From Mycoplana rhizolycopersici (GTDB lineage: Bacteria; Pseudomonadota; Alphaproteobacteria; Rhizobiales; Rhizobiaceae), in NCBI RefSeq assembly GCF_013378445.1, contig NZ_JABXYK010000004.1, forward strand, positions 62,001 to 126,000: a DNA stretch of 64,000 nucleotides. The letters run 5' to 3'. Positions 35,065-44,798 of the stretch are shown here, piece by piece. Each line of letters starts with the position of its first letter. Position 1 is the stretch's first letter. A model generated the notes under the pieces. It was given only the letters and a program-made list of their open reading frames with translations, was not told the DNA's origin and did no database searches. The position numbers and the translations under genes are program-made.

Positions 35065-36798
35065 ATGACAGATATCGCGGCAGTGATGCCAGGGGAGCGC
35101 CGGCCTGTGCCGGCGATCCGCCTCGGTCCCGAAACGCTCACGCTCGGCATTCTCGTCATCTTCGTGGCAACGATCTCGCTTGCGCCGCTCGGCCGTCTGG
35201 CGCTGACCGCCATCGCACCTGACGGCACGCTCGATCTCGCCAGCACATGGAGCGTCCTTGCGCGGCCGCGCGTCTTTACGGCGGCGCTGAATTCCCTTTA
35301 CGTGGCCCTGGCCTCGACGCTACTTGCCGTCGTGCTGGGCAGTATCGCCGCCGTTCTGACAGTGCACGGCAATATACGCTTCAAAGCCGTGTGGGTTTTC
35401 GGCTTCGTGCTGCCGCTGATGATCCCGCCGCAGGTCACAGCACTTGCCTGGGTGCAGGCGTTTTCGCCGACCAGTCCGGTGCTCGGCCTTTTTGGTCTGG
35501 CCTTGACACCCGGTGTGCGGCATCCGTTGTTTTCCGCCGGTGGCATCATCTTCCTGCTCGGAATCTACAATGCACCGCTGGTGTTTCTGACCGTGCGTGC
35601 GGCGCTGCGCCGACTGCCGGCCAACCTTGCCGAAGCCGCCCGCGCATCGGGCGCCGGAAATCTCCAGCTCGTCTTTACCGTGCTGCTTCCGCTTGCCCGG
35701 GCCGGCATCTTCGCCGGTGCGGCCATCGCCTTCGTCTCGGCGATCGGCAATTTCGGCATTCAGGCAATGCTCGGCATTCCCGCCCGCTTTCCGACCCTCA
35801 TAACCCTGATCTACCAGCAGCTGAACAGCTATGGCCCGTCGGGACTGTCCGACATGGCAGCGCTGTCGCTGCTCCTGTCGCTGATCACCGTGATCGCGCT
35901 TGGCCTCAGCAACTGGCTCGGCGGACGAGGCGACGTGCGCGTTGAGGAAGGTGGTCGGCCGGCGGAAATCGACCTTGGACGCTGGAGATTGCCTGTGGAG
36001 GCCGGAGCCTGGCTCTACCTTTCGGCGACCTTGCTGCTGCCGCTCTCGGCCCTCTTTGCAACCTCGCTGGTGAAGGGTTTCGGGCAGCAGCTCGGCTGGG
36101 ATACGCTGACATTGACCAACTATGCCAATGCGCTTTTCCATCACGCCTCGATCCGGGACGCGTTTGCGACGAGTCTCCTTCTGACCGTCACCGCTGTCTT
36201 GCTCCTCAGCGTCATTTCGCTGGTGCTGGCCTATTTCATCAGCTGGAAGAAAAGCCCCCTCGTGCGGTTGATCCAGATGGCGGCCGAGCTTTCCTATGTC
36301 CTGCCGGGCATTGTTCTCGGCGTTGCCATGATCCTGTACTTCCTTCGGCCCCTGCCGCTTCTGGGCTTCAGCATCTATGGCACGATCTGGATCATTCTGG
36401 CCGCCTACCTCTCCAACTTCCTGGCGCTGGCGCTGCGGCCGCTGCTGGGCGGGTTCTCCCAGATCGACCGGTCGCTGGAAGATGCGGCGCGCGTGGCCGG
36501 CGCCGGCTTCGTCCAGCGCATGCGCGACATCATCCTGCCGATGCTGGCGCCCGCCGTCATCGCCGGCGGCATCATCGTCTTCATGTCGGCGCTCAATGAA
36601 ATCCAGGTTTCGATCCTGCTGGTTTCCTCCAGCGCGCGCACCATTGGGCCGATGATCGTCTTCCTCGAGGAAGGCGGCTCCTCGACACTTGCGGCGGCCG
36701 TCGGCTGCCTGATGATCCTGATCGTCCTGGCGCTGATGGGCATCGCTTCGCTGTTTGCCAATCGCCTGCCGAAGGGAGCACTGCCATGGCGCGATTGA
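35065..36798 (+). CDS. ABC transporter permease, fused double domain (AfuB/FbpB type)
   Basis: This 577-aa permease contains two binding-protein-dependent transport domains in one chain, each with the EAA loop: NLAEAARASGAGNLQLVFTVLLPLARAGI (about residues 187-215) and SLEDAARVAGAGFVQRMRDIILPMLAPAVI (about 471-500). About twelve hydrophobic helices are present. It begins 3 nt after the binding-protein stop and overlaps the next gene by 13 nt, so all five genes seem to be one transcript. Confidence 0.9.
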   Translation: MTDIAAVMPGERRPVPAIRLGPETLTLGILVIFVATISLAPLGRLALTAIAPDGTLDLASTWSVLARPRVFTAALNSLYVALASTLLAVVLGSIAAVLTVHGNIRFKAVWVFGFVLPLMIPPQVTALAWVQAFSPTSPVLGLFGLALTPGVRHPLFSAGGIIFLLGIYNAPLVFLTVRAALRRLPANLAEAARASGAGNLQLVFTVLLPLARAGIFAGAAIAFVSAIGNFGIQAMLGIPARFPTLITLIYQQLNSYGPSGLSDMAALSLLLSLITVIALGLSNWLGGRGDVRVEEGGRPAEIDLGRWRLPVEAGAWLYLSATLLLPLSALFATSLVKGFGQQLGWDTLTLTNYANALFHHASIRDAFATSLLLTVTAVLLLSVISLVLAYFISWKKSPLVRLIQMAAELSYVLPGIVLGVAMILYFLRPLPLLGFSIYGTIWIILAAYLSNFLALALRPLLGGFSQIDRSLEDAARVAGAGFVQRMRDIILPMLAPAVIAGGIIVFMSALNEIQVSILLVSSSARTIGPMIVFLEEGGSSTLAAAVGCLMILIVLALMGIASLFANRLPKGALPWRD

Positions 36799-37904
36799 CG
36801 GCAATCAGCGGGCTCGGCGGCAAGCTTCCTGCCGCCTTCCTGCTGGAAGTGGGAACAAAGCGGCTGCTGCTCGATCTGGGCGAGGGACCGGAACCGGGCG
36901 TTTTTCCCGATGTGAGTGATCTAGGCGAGGTCGATGCGATCTGCCTGTCGCATGCCCATGTCGATCACGCCGGCGCGCTGCACCTGGCCGAAAGGATCGG
37001 CAATCCGCCGGTCTATGCGACACGCACCACCTTCCGGCAGATCGGCATCGACCCGCTTGTCGATCCACGCTGTCGTCTCCTGCCGGAACAAGGACAGACG
37101 AGCGTTGAAACAGTTCCCGTGACCGTCGGTCGCTGCGGTCATGCGCCGGGCGGCATCTGGTTTCATTTCGCCATGGATGGTGGTGTTCTCTATACCGGCG
37201 ACTGGAGCATGGAGTCGCAGCTCCTGCCGTTCGACAGGCCGCCGGCAGCGGAGTTCATCGTTACCGACGCCTCCTACGGCGACAGGCAGACGGGCCTTCA
37301 CGACCAGATCGACGCCATTGCCGAACTGGCGCGGGGAGGGGCGGTGCTGCCGGTTCCCTCGGGCGGGCGCGGGCCGGAAATGGCGCTTGCCCTTGCCGCG
37401 CGTGGCCTGCCCGTGCAGGTCGACGCACAGATCCGCAACGAAATCGCAAACCTTGCGGAGACGCGCGAAATGACTGGAGGGCCATTGCAGGAAAGGCTCA
37501 AGGCCCTGCTGGCAGATCTGCCGGAGACGAAGGAAGCGGACTGGGGTCCTTCCGACGTTCTCATTGCCAGTGAAGCAAACGGAGAGGCGGGCGCCTCTGC
37601 GACCCTGGTCGCAAGGATTGACGAAGGATTTCGTTTCATTTTTTCAAGCCACGTCCCGCATGGCACACCGGCCGAGCGGCTGATTGCCGAAAAAGGGGCG
37701 GTTTGGCTCGGCTGGAACGTTCATCCACGCCTTGACGATGTGCTTCATCTGGCGGACATGACCGGCGCACGCCGCGTCATGCCGGTTTTCGTCAGGCCGG
37801 AGGCCATGACGCTTCTGGCCGAAAGACTTGGAGACCGCCTGGTGCTCGACAGATCCGTCGAGACCTATGCTCACCGATCCTTGAACCATGGAAATGCCGC
37901 ATGA
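36786..37904 (+). CDS. Metallo-beta-lactamase-fold hydrolase of unknown substrate
   Basis: A 372-aa cytosolic MBL-fold protein with the metal motif SHAHVDHAGAL (HxHxDH, about residues 57-67) and a later metal Asp in YTGDWSMES (about residues 137-145). The C-terminal part resembles the beta-CASP/RNase J-like lineage (GAVLPVPSGGRGPEMALALAARG; FSSHVPHGTPAERLI) but is short. It starts inside the permease gene and overlaps the phosphatase gene by 4 nt (ATGA). Given the transporter and phosphatase partners, a phosphodiesterase acting on an imported ester is a reasonable guess, not shown by sequence. Confidence 0.78.
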   Translation: MARLTAISGLGGKLPAAFLLEVGTKRLLLDLGEGPEPGVFPDVSDLGEVDAICLSHAHVDHAGALHLAERIGNPPVYATRTTFRQIGIDPLVDPRCRLLPEQGQTSVETVPVTVGRCGHAPGGIWFHFAMDGGVLYTGDWSMESQLLPFDRPPAAEFIVTDASYGDRQTGLHDQIDAIAELARGGAVLPVPSGGRGPEMALALAARGLPVQVDAQIRNEIANLAETREMTGGPLQERLKALLADLPETKEADWGPSDVLIASEANGEAGASATLVARIDEGFRFIFSSHVPHGTPAERLIAEKGAVWLGWNVHPRLDDVLHLADMTGARRVMPVFVRPEAMTLLAERLGDRLVLDRSVETYAHRSLNHGNAA

Positions 37905-38491
37905 CTGTAAAGCCGCACACTGCGCAGTTCACCGAAGAACAGGAAGACGAGCTTGCCGTCCTCTTTCCCGTGCTTGAAGCAACCGGCTCGCACGGGCTGA
38001 CACTGTTCATCGGCAACAGGGTCGCAGCAGCAAATCCTGTTCTCCTTCAGGAGAACAACATCACCTCCACGATGAACCTCGCGGTCAACATCGAGATCGC
38101 GCCGCTCTCGCTGCCGGACGGCACTCGCGTCCGCCGCACGCATATCGGGCTGATCGACGGGCCAGGCAATACGCCCGAGCACCTGCTCGCGGCAGCTTTC
38201 GCGATCTCCGGCATCGTAGAACAGGAAAGCCCCGGAAAGTCGCACTATCCGGCGCATCGTCGCGGGAACCTTCTGGTTCACTGCAGGGGAGGGCGCAGCC
38301 GTTCCGCAACGGCCATTGCGCTGTACATGCACATGCATCATCCCGATCGGTTCGAGACGATCGAGGCTGCGGTCGATCATGTCAGGCGCGTGCGTGGGCT
38401 GGACACGACCCAGCCGCAGCCGGCCATGCTCGAGATGGCGCGGGCCGCATGCAGGATGATTCCCGCGTTTCGCCGGCCAGACGTTTGTTGA
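37901..38491 (+). CDS. Dual-specificity/protein-tyrosine-type phosphatase
   Basis: A 196-aa phosphatase with the Cx5R active-site loop HCRGGRSRSATA (about residues 127-138) and an upstream general-acid Asp candidate in HIGLIDGPGNT (about residues 81-91). It closes the LacI-controlled transporter operon. Such Cx5R enzymes act on proteins, inositol phosphates, RNA caps or small phosphate esters. Next to a transporter of the sugar-phosphate/phosphonate class, I infer removal of phosphate from an imported small molecule. Confidence 0.8.
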   Translation: MTVKPHTAQFTEEQEDELAVLFPVLEATGSHGLTLFIGNRVAAANPVLLQENNITSTMNLAVNIEIAPLSLPDGTRVRRTHIGLIDGPGNTPEHLLAAAFAISGIVEQESPGKSHYPAHRRGNLLVHCRGGRSRSATAIALYMHMHHPDRFETIEAAVDHVRRVRGLDTTQPQPAMLEMARAACRMIPAFRRPDVC

Positions 38492-38678
38492 CGAGGCGAA
38501 CTGACCACCCGCTACGGTCGATGGTCGGCCAACGGCGGAATGAAGCCTCTTGGTTTGCGCTAGGAACCGCTTTTGGCCGATAGATCGATAGCCGAGGGCG
38601 GACAGACCATCGCTACCACGACGCTAAAGGACCGTTGGGCTTGCGATCAGCGCTCGGCTTGCGCCCCGGACGCCCATG

Positions 38679-39197
38679 TCAGGCTGTGTCGGAAAAGACG
38701 AGGTGGCTCGAGGGCTCGGCAAGTGCGAGGAAAGCGAGAAGGTCCTCGCGCGAGAGCGCTGCGCATCCCGCCGTCGGCGTGTATCCGGGTCGGGCGATAT
38801 GCAGAAAGACCGCGCTGCCCGCACCCGGGATGGGCGGATCGTCATTGTGACCCAGCACCACAACGATGTCGTAGATGTCGTCCTCCATCCAGAGTTCTTC
38901 GTGGCTTGCCGCAAAGGGTAGCTTTACCTGGCGATTGTATTCCGGGTGCGAAGGGGCGTCGCACCAGCCGTCCAGGCGGTCGATGGCTTGTACCGGAAAG
39001 GGGGATGCCGGCTGTGCCAGCCTGTCGGCACGGTAGAAAACCTGACGGATCGGCCAACACCCGATCGGGCTCGCGCCGTCGCCCTCGACCTTCTCGCTTG
39101 CCGCGCGCAGCCCGCCGCGGCCGACGGCGCAGCGCCAGCGCTTGTCTCCGTAGGCGGCCTGCCAGCCATCTCCGTTTCGAGATACGATCAGATCCAA
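38679..39197 (-). CDS. L,D-transpeptidase-like (YkuD/ErfK family) protein
   Basis: This short YkuD-type protein has the catalytic block VFLHIARPGYTPTAGCAAL, where His and the TAGC cysteine match the family's H...S/TxGC signature. The frame is open back to ATG 39272, but a TTG at 39197 is preceded by AAGGAG at 7 nt spacing and gives a 172-aa protein starting at DLIVSRNGDG, the usual beginning of this group. It also clears the OxyR site upstream. No clear signal peptide is visible, which is common in this subgroup. It may modify peptidoglycan, though substrate and location are not certain. It is divergent from ahpC. Confidence 0.72.
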   Translation of the reverse strand: MDLIVSRNGDGWQAAYGDKRWRCAVGRGGLRAASEKVEGDGASPIGCWPIRQVFYRADRLAQPASPFPVQAIDRLDGWCDAPSHPEYNRQVKLPFAASHEELWMEDDIYDIVVVLGHNDDPPIPGAGSAVFLHIARPGYTPTAGCAALSREDLLAFLALAEPSSHLVFSDTA

Positions 39198-39261
39198 CTC
39201 CAAACTCCTTCCCTGAAGCGATACGCCCCCCCGATCGCAGATTGACGTCCCGACTGCGGCG

Positions 39262-39298
39262 ATAGTTCGCATCTATCGAAATTACAGAATTTATCTAT
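39262..39298 (+). promoter_or_regulatory. OxyR tetramer binding site upstream of ahpC
   Basis: The sequence reads ATAG-N7-CTAT-N7-ACAG-N7-CTAT, matching the OxyR consensus (ATAG-N7-CTAT-N7-ATAG-N7-CTAT) at 15 of 16 fixed positions with exact spacing. It lies 80 bp upstream of ahpC, and oxyR is encoded 2.4 kb downstream. Confidence 0.8.
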
Positions 39299-39378
39299 TT
39301 CATTTATGAGGGGCGCCTGTCTATGTTGCGCCGCGAAGGCGAGTTTTCGCTTTGCAGCAATTTGTACAGGAGATCCCA

Positions 39379-39942
39379 ATGTCCGTCCTCAACACCACCA
39401 TCAAGCCGTTCAAGGCGCAGGCCTTCAAGCAGGGCAAATTCATCGAAGTGACCGAAGCCGATATCCAGGGCAAGTGGGCGATCTTCTTCTTCTATCCGGC
39501 CGACTTCACCTTCGTCTGCCCGACCGAGCTCGGCGACCTTGCCGATCACTACGGCGAACTGCAGCGTCTTGGCGTAGAGGTGTTCTCCGTCTCGACGGAC
39601 ACGCATTTCTCCCACAAGGGCTGGCACGACGCCTCCGAAACGATCGGCAAGATCGAATATGCCATGATCGGCGATCCGACCGGCACGATCACCCGCAACT
39701 TCGAAGTGATGCGCGAAGGTGAAGGCCTTGCCGACCGCGGTACCTTCATCGTCGATCCCGACGGCGTGATCCAGGCCATGGAAATCACTGCGGAAGGCAT
39801 CGGCCGCAACGCCGCCGACCTGCTGCGCAAGGTCAAGGCCGCGCAGTACGTGCGCTCGCATCCGGGCGAAGTCTGCCCGGCCAAGTGGGAAGAGGGCGAA
39901 AAGACGCTCGCCCCCTCGCTGCACCTCGTCGGCAAGATCTGA
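39379..39942 (+). CDS. ahpC: Alkyl hydroperoxide reductase subunit C (peroxiredoxin)
   Basis: At 187 aa this has exactly the length of classical AhpC. The peroxidatic cysteine sits in [13 protein letters not shown] (about residues 36-48) and the resolving cysteine in GEVCPAKW (about residues 163-170), making it a typical 2-Cys peroxiredoxin. ATG 39379 follows CAGGAGA; an upstream in-frame ATG at 39352 is less likely. It reduces H2O2 and alkyl peroxides and is recycled by AhpF, encoded 112 nt downstream. The upstream OxyR site indicates peroxide induction. Confidence 0.96.
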   Translation: MSVLNTTIKPFKAQAFKQGKFIEVTEADIQGKWAIFFFYPADFTFVCPTELGDLADHYGELQRLGVEVFSVSTDTHFSHKGWHDASETIGKIEYAMIGDPTGTITRNFEVMREGEGLADRGTFIVDPDGVIQAMEITAEGIGRNAADLLRKVKAAQYVRSHPGEVCPAKWEEGEKTLAPSLHLVGKI

Positions 39943-40054
39943 CGCGACGCTATGAACGAACCGCCGTCCCGACGATTGCGGGGCGGCGAGCCAAACTTGC
40001 CGCGCCTCCTCCCAAGACCGCGGCCGCGATATTCATGAATTCCCGGAGTGCCAG

Positions 40055-41635
40055 ATGCTCGACGACAATCTCAAAGCCCAGCTCAAAGCCTATCTCGAAA
40101 AGCTCGTCCGGCCCGTCGAGATCGTCGCCTCGACCGACGACAGCGTGAAGTCCCGGGAGATGATCGCGCTGCTGGACGATCTGGTCGCCCTCAGCGACAA
40201 GATCACCGTGAGCCGGCGCAGCGGCGACGGCGAGCGTGCGCCATCCTTCGCCCTGAATAGCCCCGGCCACGACATCCACCTGCGCTTTGCCGGCATTCCG
40301 CTCGGGCACGAATTCACCTCGCTGGTGCTGGCGCTTCTGCAGGTCGGCGGGCATCCGCCGCGCACGGAGCAGGCGATCATCGACCAGATCCGCGATCTCG
40401 ACGGCGACCTGACCTTCGAGACCTATTTTTCGCTGTCGTGCCAGAACTGCCCGGACGTGGTTCAGGCACTGAACCTGATGGCCGTGCTCAACCCGCGCAT
40501 CAAGCATGTGGCGATCGACGGCGGCGTGTTCCCGGCCGAAGTCGAAAGCCGCCAGGTGATGTCTGTCCCGACCGTCTACCTCAACGGCGAGATCTTTGCG
40601 CAGGGCCGCATGGAGATCGAAGAGATCGTTGCAAAGCTCGACACCAACTCCGCTGCGCGGGCGGCGGAGAAGCTGAACGAGCGCGAGCCTTACGACGTGC
40701 TTGTGATCGGCGGTGGCCCGGCGGGCGCGGCGGCTGCGATCTATGCGGCACGCAAGGGCATCCGCACGGGCATTGCCGCGGAGCGTTTCGGCGGCCAGGT
40801 GCTCGACACCATGGCAATCGAGAATTTCATCTCCCTGCGGCATACCGAGGGTCCGCAGCTCGCAGCCTCGCTCGAGGCACATGTAAAGGACTATGACGTC
40901 GACGTCATGAACCTGCAGCGCGCACAAAAGCTGGTGCCGGGGATCGATCATGTTTCCGTCGAACTTGCCAACGGCGCCACCCTGCGTTCCAAGACCGTGA
41001 TCCTCTCCACCGGCGCCCGCTGGCGGCAGATGGGCGTTCCCGGCGAGGACCAGTACCGCAACAAGGGCGTTGCCTATTGCCCGCATTGCGATGGGCCGCT
41101 GTTCAAGGGCAAGCGCGTGGCGGTGATCGGTGGGGGTAATTCCGGCGTGGAGGCCGCGATCGATCTCGCCAACATCGTCAGCCATGTCACCCTGATCGAG
41201 TTCGACGGCAAGCTGCGCGCCGACGACGTGCTGCAGCGCAAGCTTCGCAGCCTGCCGAACGTCGATGTCCTGCTGAATGCCAGGACTTCTGAGGTTCTGG
41301 GGGACGGCAAGAAGGTCACCGGCCTCGTCTATGAGAACAGGATTGCGGGCCAGCGCCATACGCTTTCGCTCGACGGCATCTTCGTGCAGATCGGCCTTTT
41401 GCCGAACACCGAGTGGCTGAAGGGTACGGTGGAACTTTCCTCGCGCGGCGAGATCGTCGTCGATCATCACGGCCAGACGTCGGTGCCGGGCGTCTTTGCG
41501 GCAGGCGATTGCACCACGGTGCCCTACAAGCAGATCGTTATCGCCGTCGGGGAAGGGGCGAAGGCATCGCTCTCGGCGTTCGATCACCTGATGCGGACTT
41601 CGGCACCGGACACCGACAACGCCAAGGCCGCCTGA
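40055..41635 (+). CDS. ahpF: Alkyl hydroperoxide reductase subunit F
   Basis: A 526-aa FAD-dependent NAD(P)H:peroxiredoxin reductase. The N-terminal double thioredoxin-fold domain has the CxxC SCQNCPDV (about residues 128-135). The C-terminal thioredoxin-reductase-like part has the FAD motif [19 protein letters not shown] (about 215-233), the redox CPHCDG (about 346-351) and the NADH-binding [16 protein letters not shown]. AhpF passes electrons to AhpC. The gene order ahpC-ahpF-oxyR suggests an OxyR-controlled peroxide module. Confidence 0.96.
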   Translation: MLDDNLKAQLKAYLEKLVRPVEIVASTDDSVKSREMIALLDDLVALSDKITVSRRSGDGERAPSFALNSPGHDIHLRFAGIPLGHEFTSLVLALLQVGGHPPRTEQAIIDQIRDLDGDLTFETYFSLSCQNCPDVVQALNLMAVLNPRIKHVAIDGGVFPAEVESRQVMSVPTVYLNGEIFAQGRMEIEEIVAKLDTNSAARAAEKLNEREPYDVLVIGGGPAGAAAAIYAARKGIRTGIAAERFGGQVLDTMAIENFISLRHTEGPQLAASLEAHVKDYDVDVMNLQRAQKLVPGIDHVSVELANGATLRSKTVILSTGARWRQMGVPGEDQYRNKGVAYCPHCDGPLFKGKRVAVIGGGNSGVEAAIDLANIVSHVTLIEFDGKLRADDVLQRKLRSLPNVDVLLNARTSEVLGDGKKVTGLVYENRIAGQRHTLSLDGIFVQIGLLPNTEWLKGTVELSSRGEIVVDHHGQTSVPGVFAAGDCTTVPYKQIVIAVGEGAKASLSAFDHLMRTSAPDTDNAKAA

Positions 41636-41644
41636 TCGATCGGC

Positions 41645-41667
41645 GCGCCACCCCATTGGAGTGGCGC
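41645..41667 (+). terminator. Hairpin after ahpF
   Basis: A 7-bp stem GCGCCAC/GTGGCGC with a 9-nt loop starts 10 nt after the ahpF stop. The following sequence has only scattered Ts, so it may attenuate rather than fully stop transcription into oxyR. Confidence 0.5.
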
Positions 41668-41745
41668 TTACCTGTTTGAATGTCGCGCTCGGCGCCCGCC
41701 GGACCGGATCCTGCGGGCGCCTGCGTGCGAAGGATTGATGCCGCC

Positions 41746-42660
41746 ATGACCCTGCGCGAGCTGGAATACCTCATCGCCCTTGCCGATCATCGGCATTTTG
41801 GCCGCGCGGCCGAGGTATGCCGTGTCAGTCAGAAGACGCTTTCGACACAGATCCGCAAGCTGGAAGACCATCTCGGGGCGGCGCTGATCGAGCGCACGCC
41901 GCGCTCGGTCATGCTGACCCCGTTCGGTCGCGATGCCGTGGCGCGGGCGCGGCGGATCATGGGGGAGGTCGAGGAAATGCGCCGGGCGGCGCTGAGCTGC
42001 CGCAACCCGGAGATTGGATCGCTGCGGCTCGGCATCTTCCCGACGCTCGGGCCCTATCTGCTGCCACACGTCGTGCCTAGGCTCCGGGAACGCTACCCGC
42101 AACTCGAACTCCTCCTGTTGGAGGAGAAGAGCGAGAACCTGCTTGCGCGTTTGCGCGAAGGCAAGCTCGACGCGGCCGTGCTGGCGCTGCCGATCGAGGA
42201 CGAGCGGCTGCAGGTGGAATTTCTGTTCGAGGAGCGCTTCCTGCTGGCCGTGCCGGCGAGGCACCCGTTGGCGCGCCGCGATACGCTCGCGTTGAACGAG
42301 CTTGGCGGCTACGACCTGATGCTGCTGGAGGAGGGGCATTGCCTGCGCGATCAGGCGCTCGACGTCTGCCGCGTCTCGGGAGCGGCGGAGCGGGCCTCGT
42401 TCCGCGCCACGAGCCTGGAAACGCTGCGCCAGATGGTCGGGGCGGAGGTGGGGATGACATTGCTTCCCGAGCTCGCCGCCCGCAGCCCGGCGTCGGCGCA
42501 GATAAGCTTGCTGCGGTTCAACGATCCGGCGCCGAGCCGTCGCCTGGCGCTGTGCTGGCGTCGCAGTTCTGCGATGAGCCAGTTCCTGAAGGAGATCGCG
42601 GCGCTGCTGCGCGAAATTTCCTTGGAGCTTCTGCCCGATGGTGAACAGAACGCAGCCTGA
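41746..42660 (+). CDS. oxyR: Hydrogen-peroxide sensor OxyR (LysR family)
   Basis: I choose ATG 41746, which gives the standard LysR start MTLRELEYLIALADHRHFGRAAEVCRVSQKTLSTQIRKLE (304 aa); the frame extends upstream to 41680. The redox switch is visible in the effector domain as EEGHCLRDQALDVC (about residues 195-208), two cysteines spaced as in E. coli OxyR (199 and 208). On oxidation it should activate ahpCF through the tetramer site at 39262-39298. Codirectional with ahpF, it may also be read from that promoter. Confidence 0.95.
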   Translation: MTLRELEYLIALADHRHFGRAAEVCRVSQKTLSTQIRKLEDHLGAALIERTPRSVMLTPFGRDAVARARRIMGEVEEMRRAALSCRNPEIGSLRLGIFPTLGPYLLPHVVPRLRERYPQLELLLLEEKSENLLARLREGKLDAAVLALPIEDERLQVEFLFEERFLLAVPARHPLARRDTLALNELGGYDLMLLEEGHCLRDQALDVCRVSGAAERASFRATSLETLRQMVGAEVGMTLLPELAARSPASAQISLLRFNDPAPSRRLALCWRRSSAMSQFLKEIAALLREISLELLPDGEQNAA

Positions 42661-42793
42661 GATCGTCCTGCCATCCGCGGAGCCAAGGCATTTGTCCGGA
42701 AGCGGATTCCGTTTGACCAAGGCAGGCGGGAATCCCGAAGCAAAGGCGCTCAAGGCGTGTCCAGCGGACTAGCGATGAAACGCGGGCAAAGGT

Positions 42794-43180
42794 CTAGCTG
42801 ACACTCTCTCGCCGCGCGAGCTTGCCCTCCTCTGCCTTGTAGAAATACTGGCTGGCAACGAGCCAGCCCTTCAGCGGCCGCAGCGGCGGAATGCAGGTCA
42901 GGAGCATGAACGGCGCGGTGACGAGGAAGTGCACCCAGAGGGCGGGCGCGAAGGTCACCTCCAGCCAGACGCCCAGCAGCACGCTCGGAACGCAGGCAAA
43001 GCAGATCACGAAAAACGCCGGGCCGTCGGCCGGATCGGCGAAGGAATAGTCGAGCCCGCAGGCCTCGCAGGAGGGGCGCAGCGCCAGGAAGCCGTCGAAC
43101 AGATGGCCTTCCCCGCAACGCGGACAACGGCCACGAACACCGGTCTGCATCGGCGGCAAGGCGGGATATTGCATGGACAT
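42794..43180 (-). CDS. DUF983 family membrane protein
   Basis: A 128-aa protein with two CxxC pairs near the N-terminus (RCPRCGEG and SCEACGLDY, about residues 18-45), suggesting a small zinc ribbon. Two to three hydrophobic helices follow (FFVICFACVPSVLLGVWLEV, LWVHFLVTAPFMLLTCIPPL). This is the DUF983 pattern, widespread in Alphaproteobacteria, sometimes near cytochrome oxidase assembly genes; the function is unknown. It stands alone, divergent from nothing obvious. Confidence 0.85.
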   Translation of the reverse strand: MSMQYPALPPMQTGVRGRCPRCGEGHLFDGFLALRPSCEACGLDYSFADPADGPAFFVICFACVPSVLLGVWLEVTFAPALWVHFLVTAPFMLLTCIPPLRPLKGWLVASQYFYKAEEGKLARRESVS

Positions 43181-43286
43181 GATTGTATGTCTCCATCAAG
43201 ATTGAATGGATAATAGCATGAAGCGAATGCATTCAAATCTGCGATAATGTCGCAGCCTGACAGGTGGTGAAAAGGATTCCGGTCGA

Positions 43287-44693
43287 TCAGAAGAAAGAGC
43301 CGGTCATCTCGGGCGGCCCCGCAAGCGAATGGGCCATGAAGCCGAGGGCACCAGCGAGGCGGTCGCGACCGATCGGCCCGCCCAGGCACACGCGGACCGT
43401 TTCCGGCGCGGGACCTTCGACCGTGAAAGCGTCGCTCGCCACGACGCTGATGCCGGACGAGCGCATGTGTGCCGTGAAATTCGACAGGTTCCAGCCGTTT
43501 CTCAGCGTCAGCCAGATGTTGAAGCTCTGCGGGGCGGCGCTATAGGTTTCGGCCGACAGCAGGCTGGCCGCGACTTCCTGCCGGTGAGCGGCTTCGGTGC
43601 GGACGAATTGCAGAAGATCGTCGGCCGTGCCGTCCTCGATCCAGCGCGTCAGCAGTGCGATGTTCAACGGCGAGGCCATGACGTTGCTGGCGCGCATGGC
43701 GGCGATGAAGGGCCAAGGCGCCTTCGTTGCCGGCGCCAGGACATAGGCAAGCCGCAAGCCGGCGCCGATGCATTTCGATAGCCCCGCAATGTGCCAAGTG
43801 AGATCGGGCGCGAAGTCGGCGAGCGGCGCAGGCGCATCGGGGGACACGAAACCATAGGCGTCGTCTTCCACGATCGGAATGCCGAAGCGGTCCACGATGG
43901 CGCAAATCGCTGCACGGCGCTCGGAGGACATCGTCAGCGTTGTGGGGTTCTGCAGCGTCGGATTGAGATAGAGGGCTTTCGGGGCCCGGTCCCGACACGC
44001 CGCTTCCAGCGCGTCGGGCAAAATGCCTTGCTTGTCCATCGGCAATCCCGCGATCTGCAGGCGCAACTGCGCGGCAATGGAGCGGATGCCGGGATAGGTG
44101 ATCTTTTCCGACAGGATCGTCTCGCCGGGCTTTGCCAGCGTGCCGACGATCGCCAGGAGCGCTGGATGCGCGCCGGGTGCGATGAAGATGCGCTCGGTCG
44201 GTGCGGAGATACCACGGCGGGCGAGCCACAGGGCCGCCGCCTCCTTGTCCATCTCTGCGCCCCCGAATTCCTGATAGCGCAGCAGCGGCACGAGGTCGGC
44301 AGCGACCGCGCCAAGTCCCGCGCGCATCCGCTCCAGCAAGCCGGGATCTTCCGGCTCCGGCGGCAGGTTCATCGAGAGATCGGCCGCGGCGGTGCGGCGG
44401 GGATCCGAATCGAAAGTGCCGGTCTCGAAGTGACGTTTCTTGTGCGACGTGCGGCCGGTCACGAAGGTGCCTCGGCCGACCTGCGTATCGACGAGGCCCC
44501 GCTTGCGCGCCTCGACGTAACCGCGCGCGACCGTCGTGAAATCGATGCTCAGGCGGCGCGCAAGTTCGCGCTGCGGCGGCAGCCGATCGCCGGCTGCAAG
44601 CGTGCCGTCGCGCAGGTCCATCTCTATGAGATCGGCGATGGCGATGTAGCGCGGGCTGCTGCTACGGGTCAGGTCGGGAAGCCAGTCGGTCAT
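43287..44693 (-). CDS. MocR-type GntR regulator with aminotransferase domain
   Basis: A 468-aa fusion of an N-terminal GntR winged helix (YIAIADLIEMDLRDGTLAAGDRLPPQRELARRLSIDFTTVARGY, about residues 16-59) and a fold-type I aminotransferase domain. The PLP-binding lysine is in HIAGLSKCIGAGLRLAY (about residues 303-319) and the cofactor Asp/Tyr region in FGIPIVEDDAYGF. MocR regulators use PLP or an amino-acid adduct as effector and often control amino-acid, GABA or vitamin B6 genes. The target is unclear; no codirectional partner is adjacent. Confidence 0.9.
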   Translation of the reverse strand: MTDWLPDLTRSSSPRYIAIADLIEMDLRDGTLAAGDRLPPQRELARRLSIDFTTVARGYVEARKRGLVDTQVGRGTFVTGRTSHKKRHFETGTFDSDPRRTAAADLSMNLPPEPEDPGLLERMRAGLGAVAADLVPLLRYQEFGGAEMDKEAAALWLARRGISAPTERIFIAPGAHPALLAIVGTLAKPGETILSEKITYPGIRSIAAQLRLQIAGLPMDKQGILPDALEAACRDRAPKALYLNPTLQNPTTLTMSSERRAAICAIVDRFGIPIVEDDAYGFVSPDAPAPLADFAPDLTWHIAGLSKCIGAGLRLAYVLAPATKAPWPFIAAMRASNVMASPLNIALLTRWIEDGTADDLLQFVRTEAAHRQEVAASLLSAETYSAAPQSFNIWLTLRNGWNLSNFTAHMRSSGISVVASDAFTVEGPAPETVRVCLGGPIGRDRLAGALGFMAHSLAGPPEMTGSFF

Positions 44694-44798
44694 TGCTGCG
44701 CCTTTGGATCATGCCGTGCGAATTGACTGTATATTGTTGCATCGCATGGCTGTCATCCGCGAACTTGCGGTGCTGAGGTGGCGAGACGGTTTGCCGAG

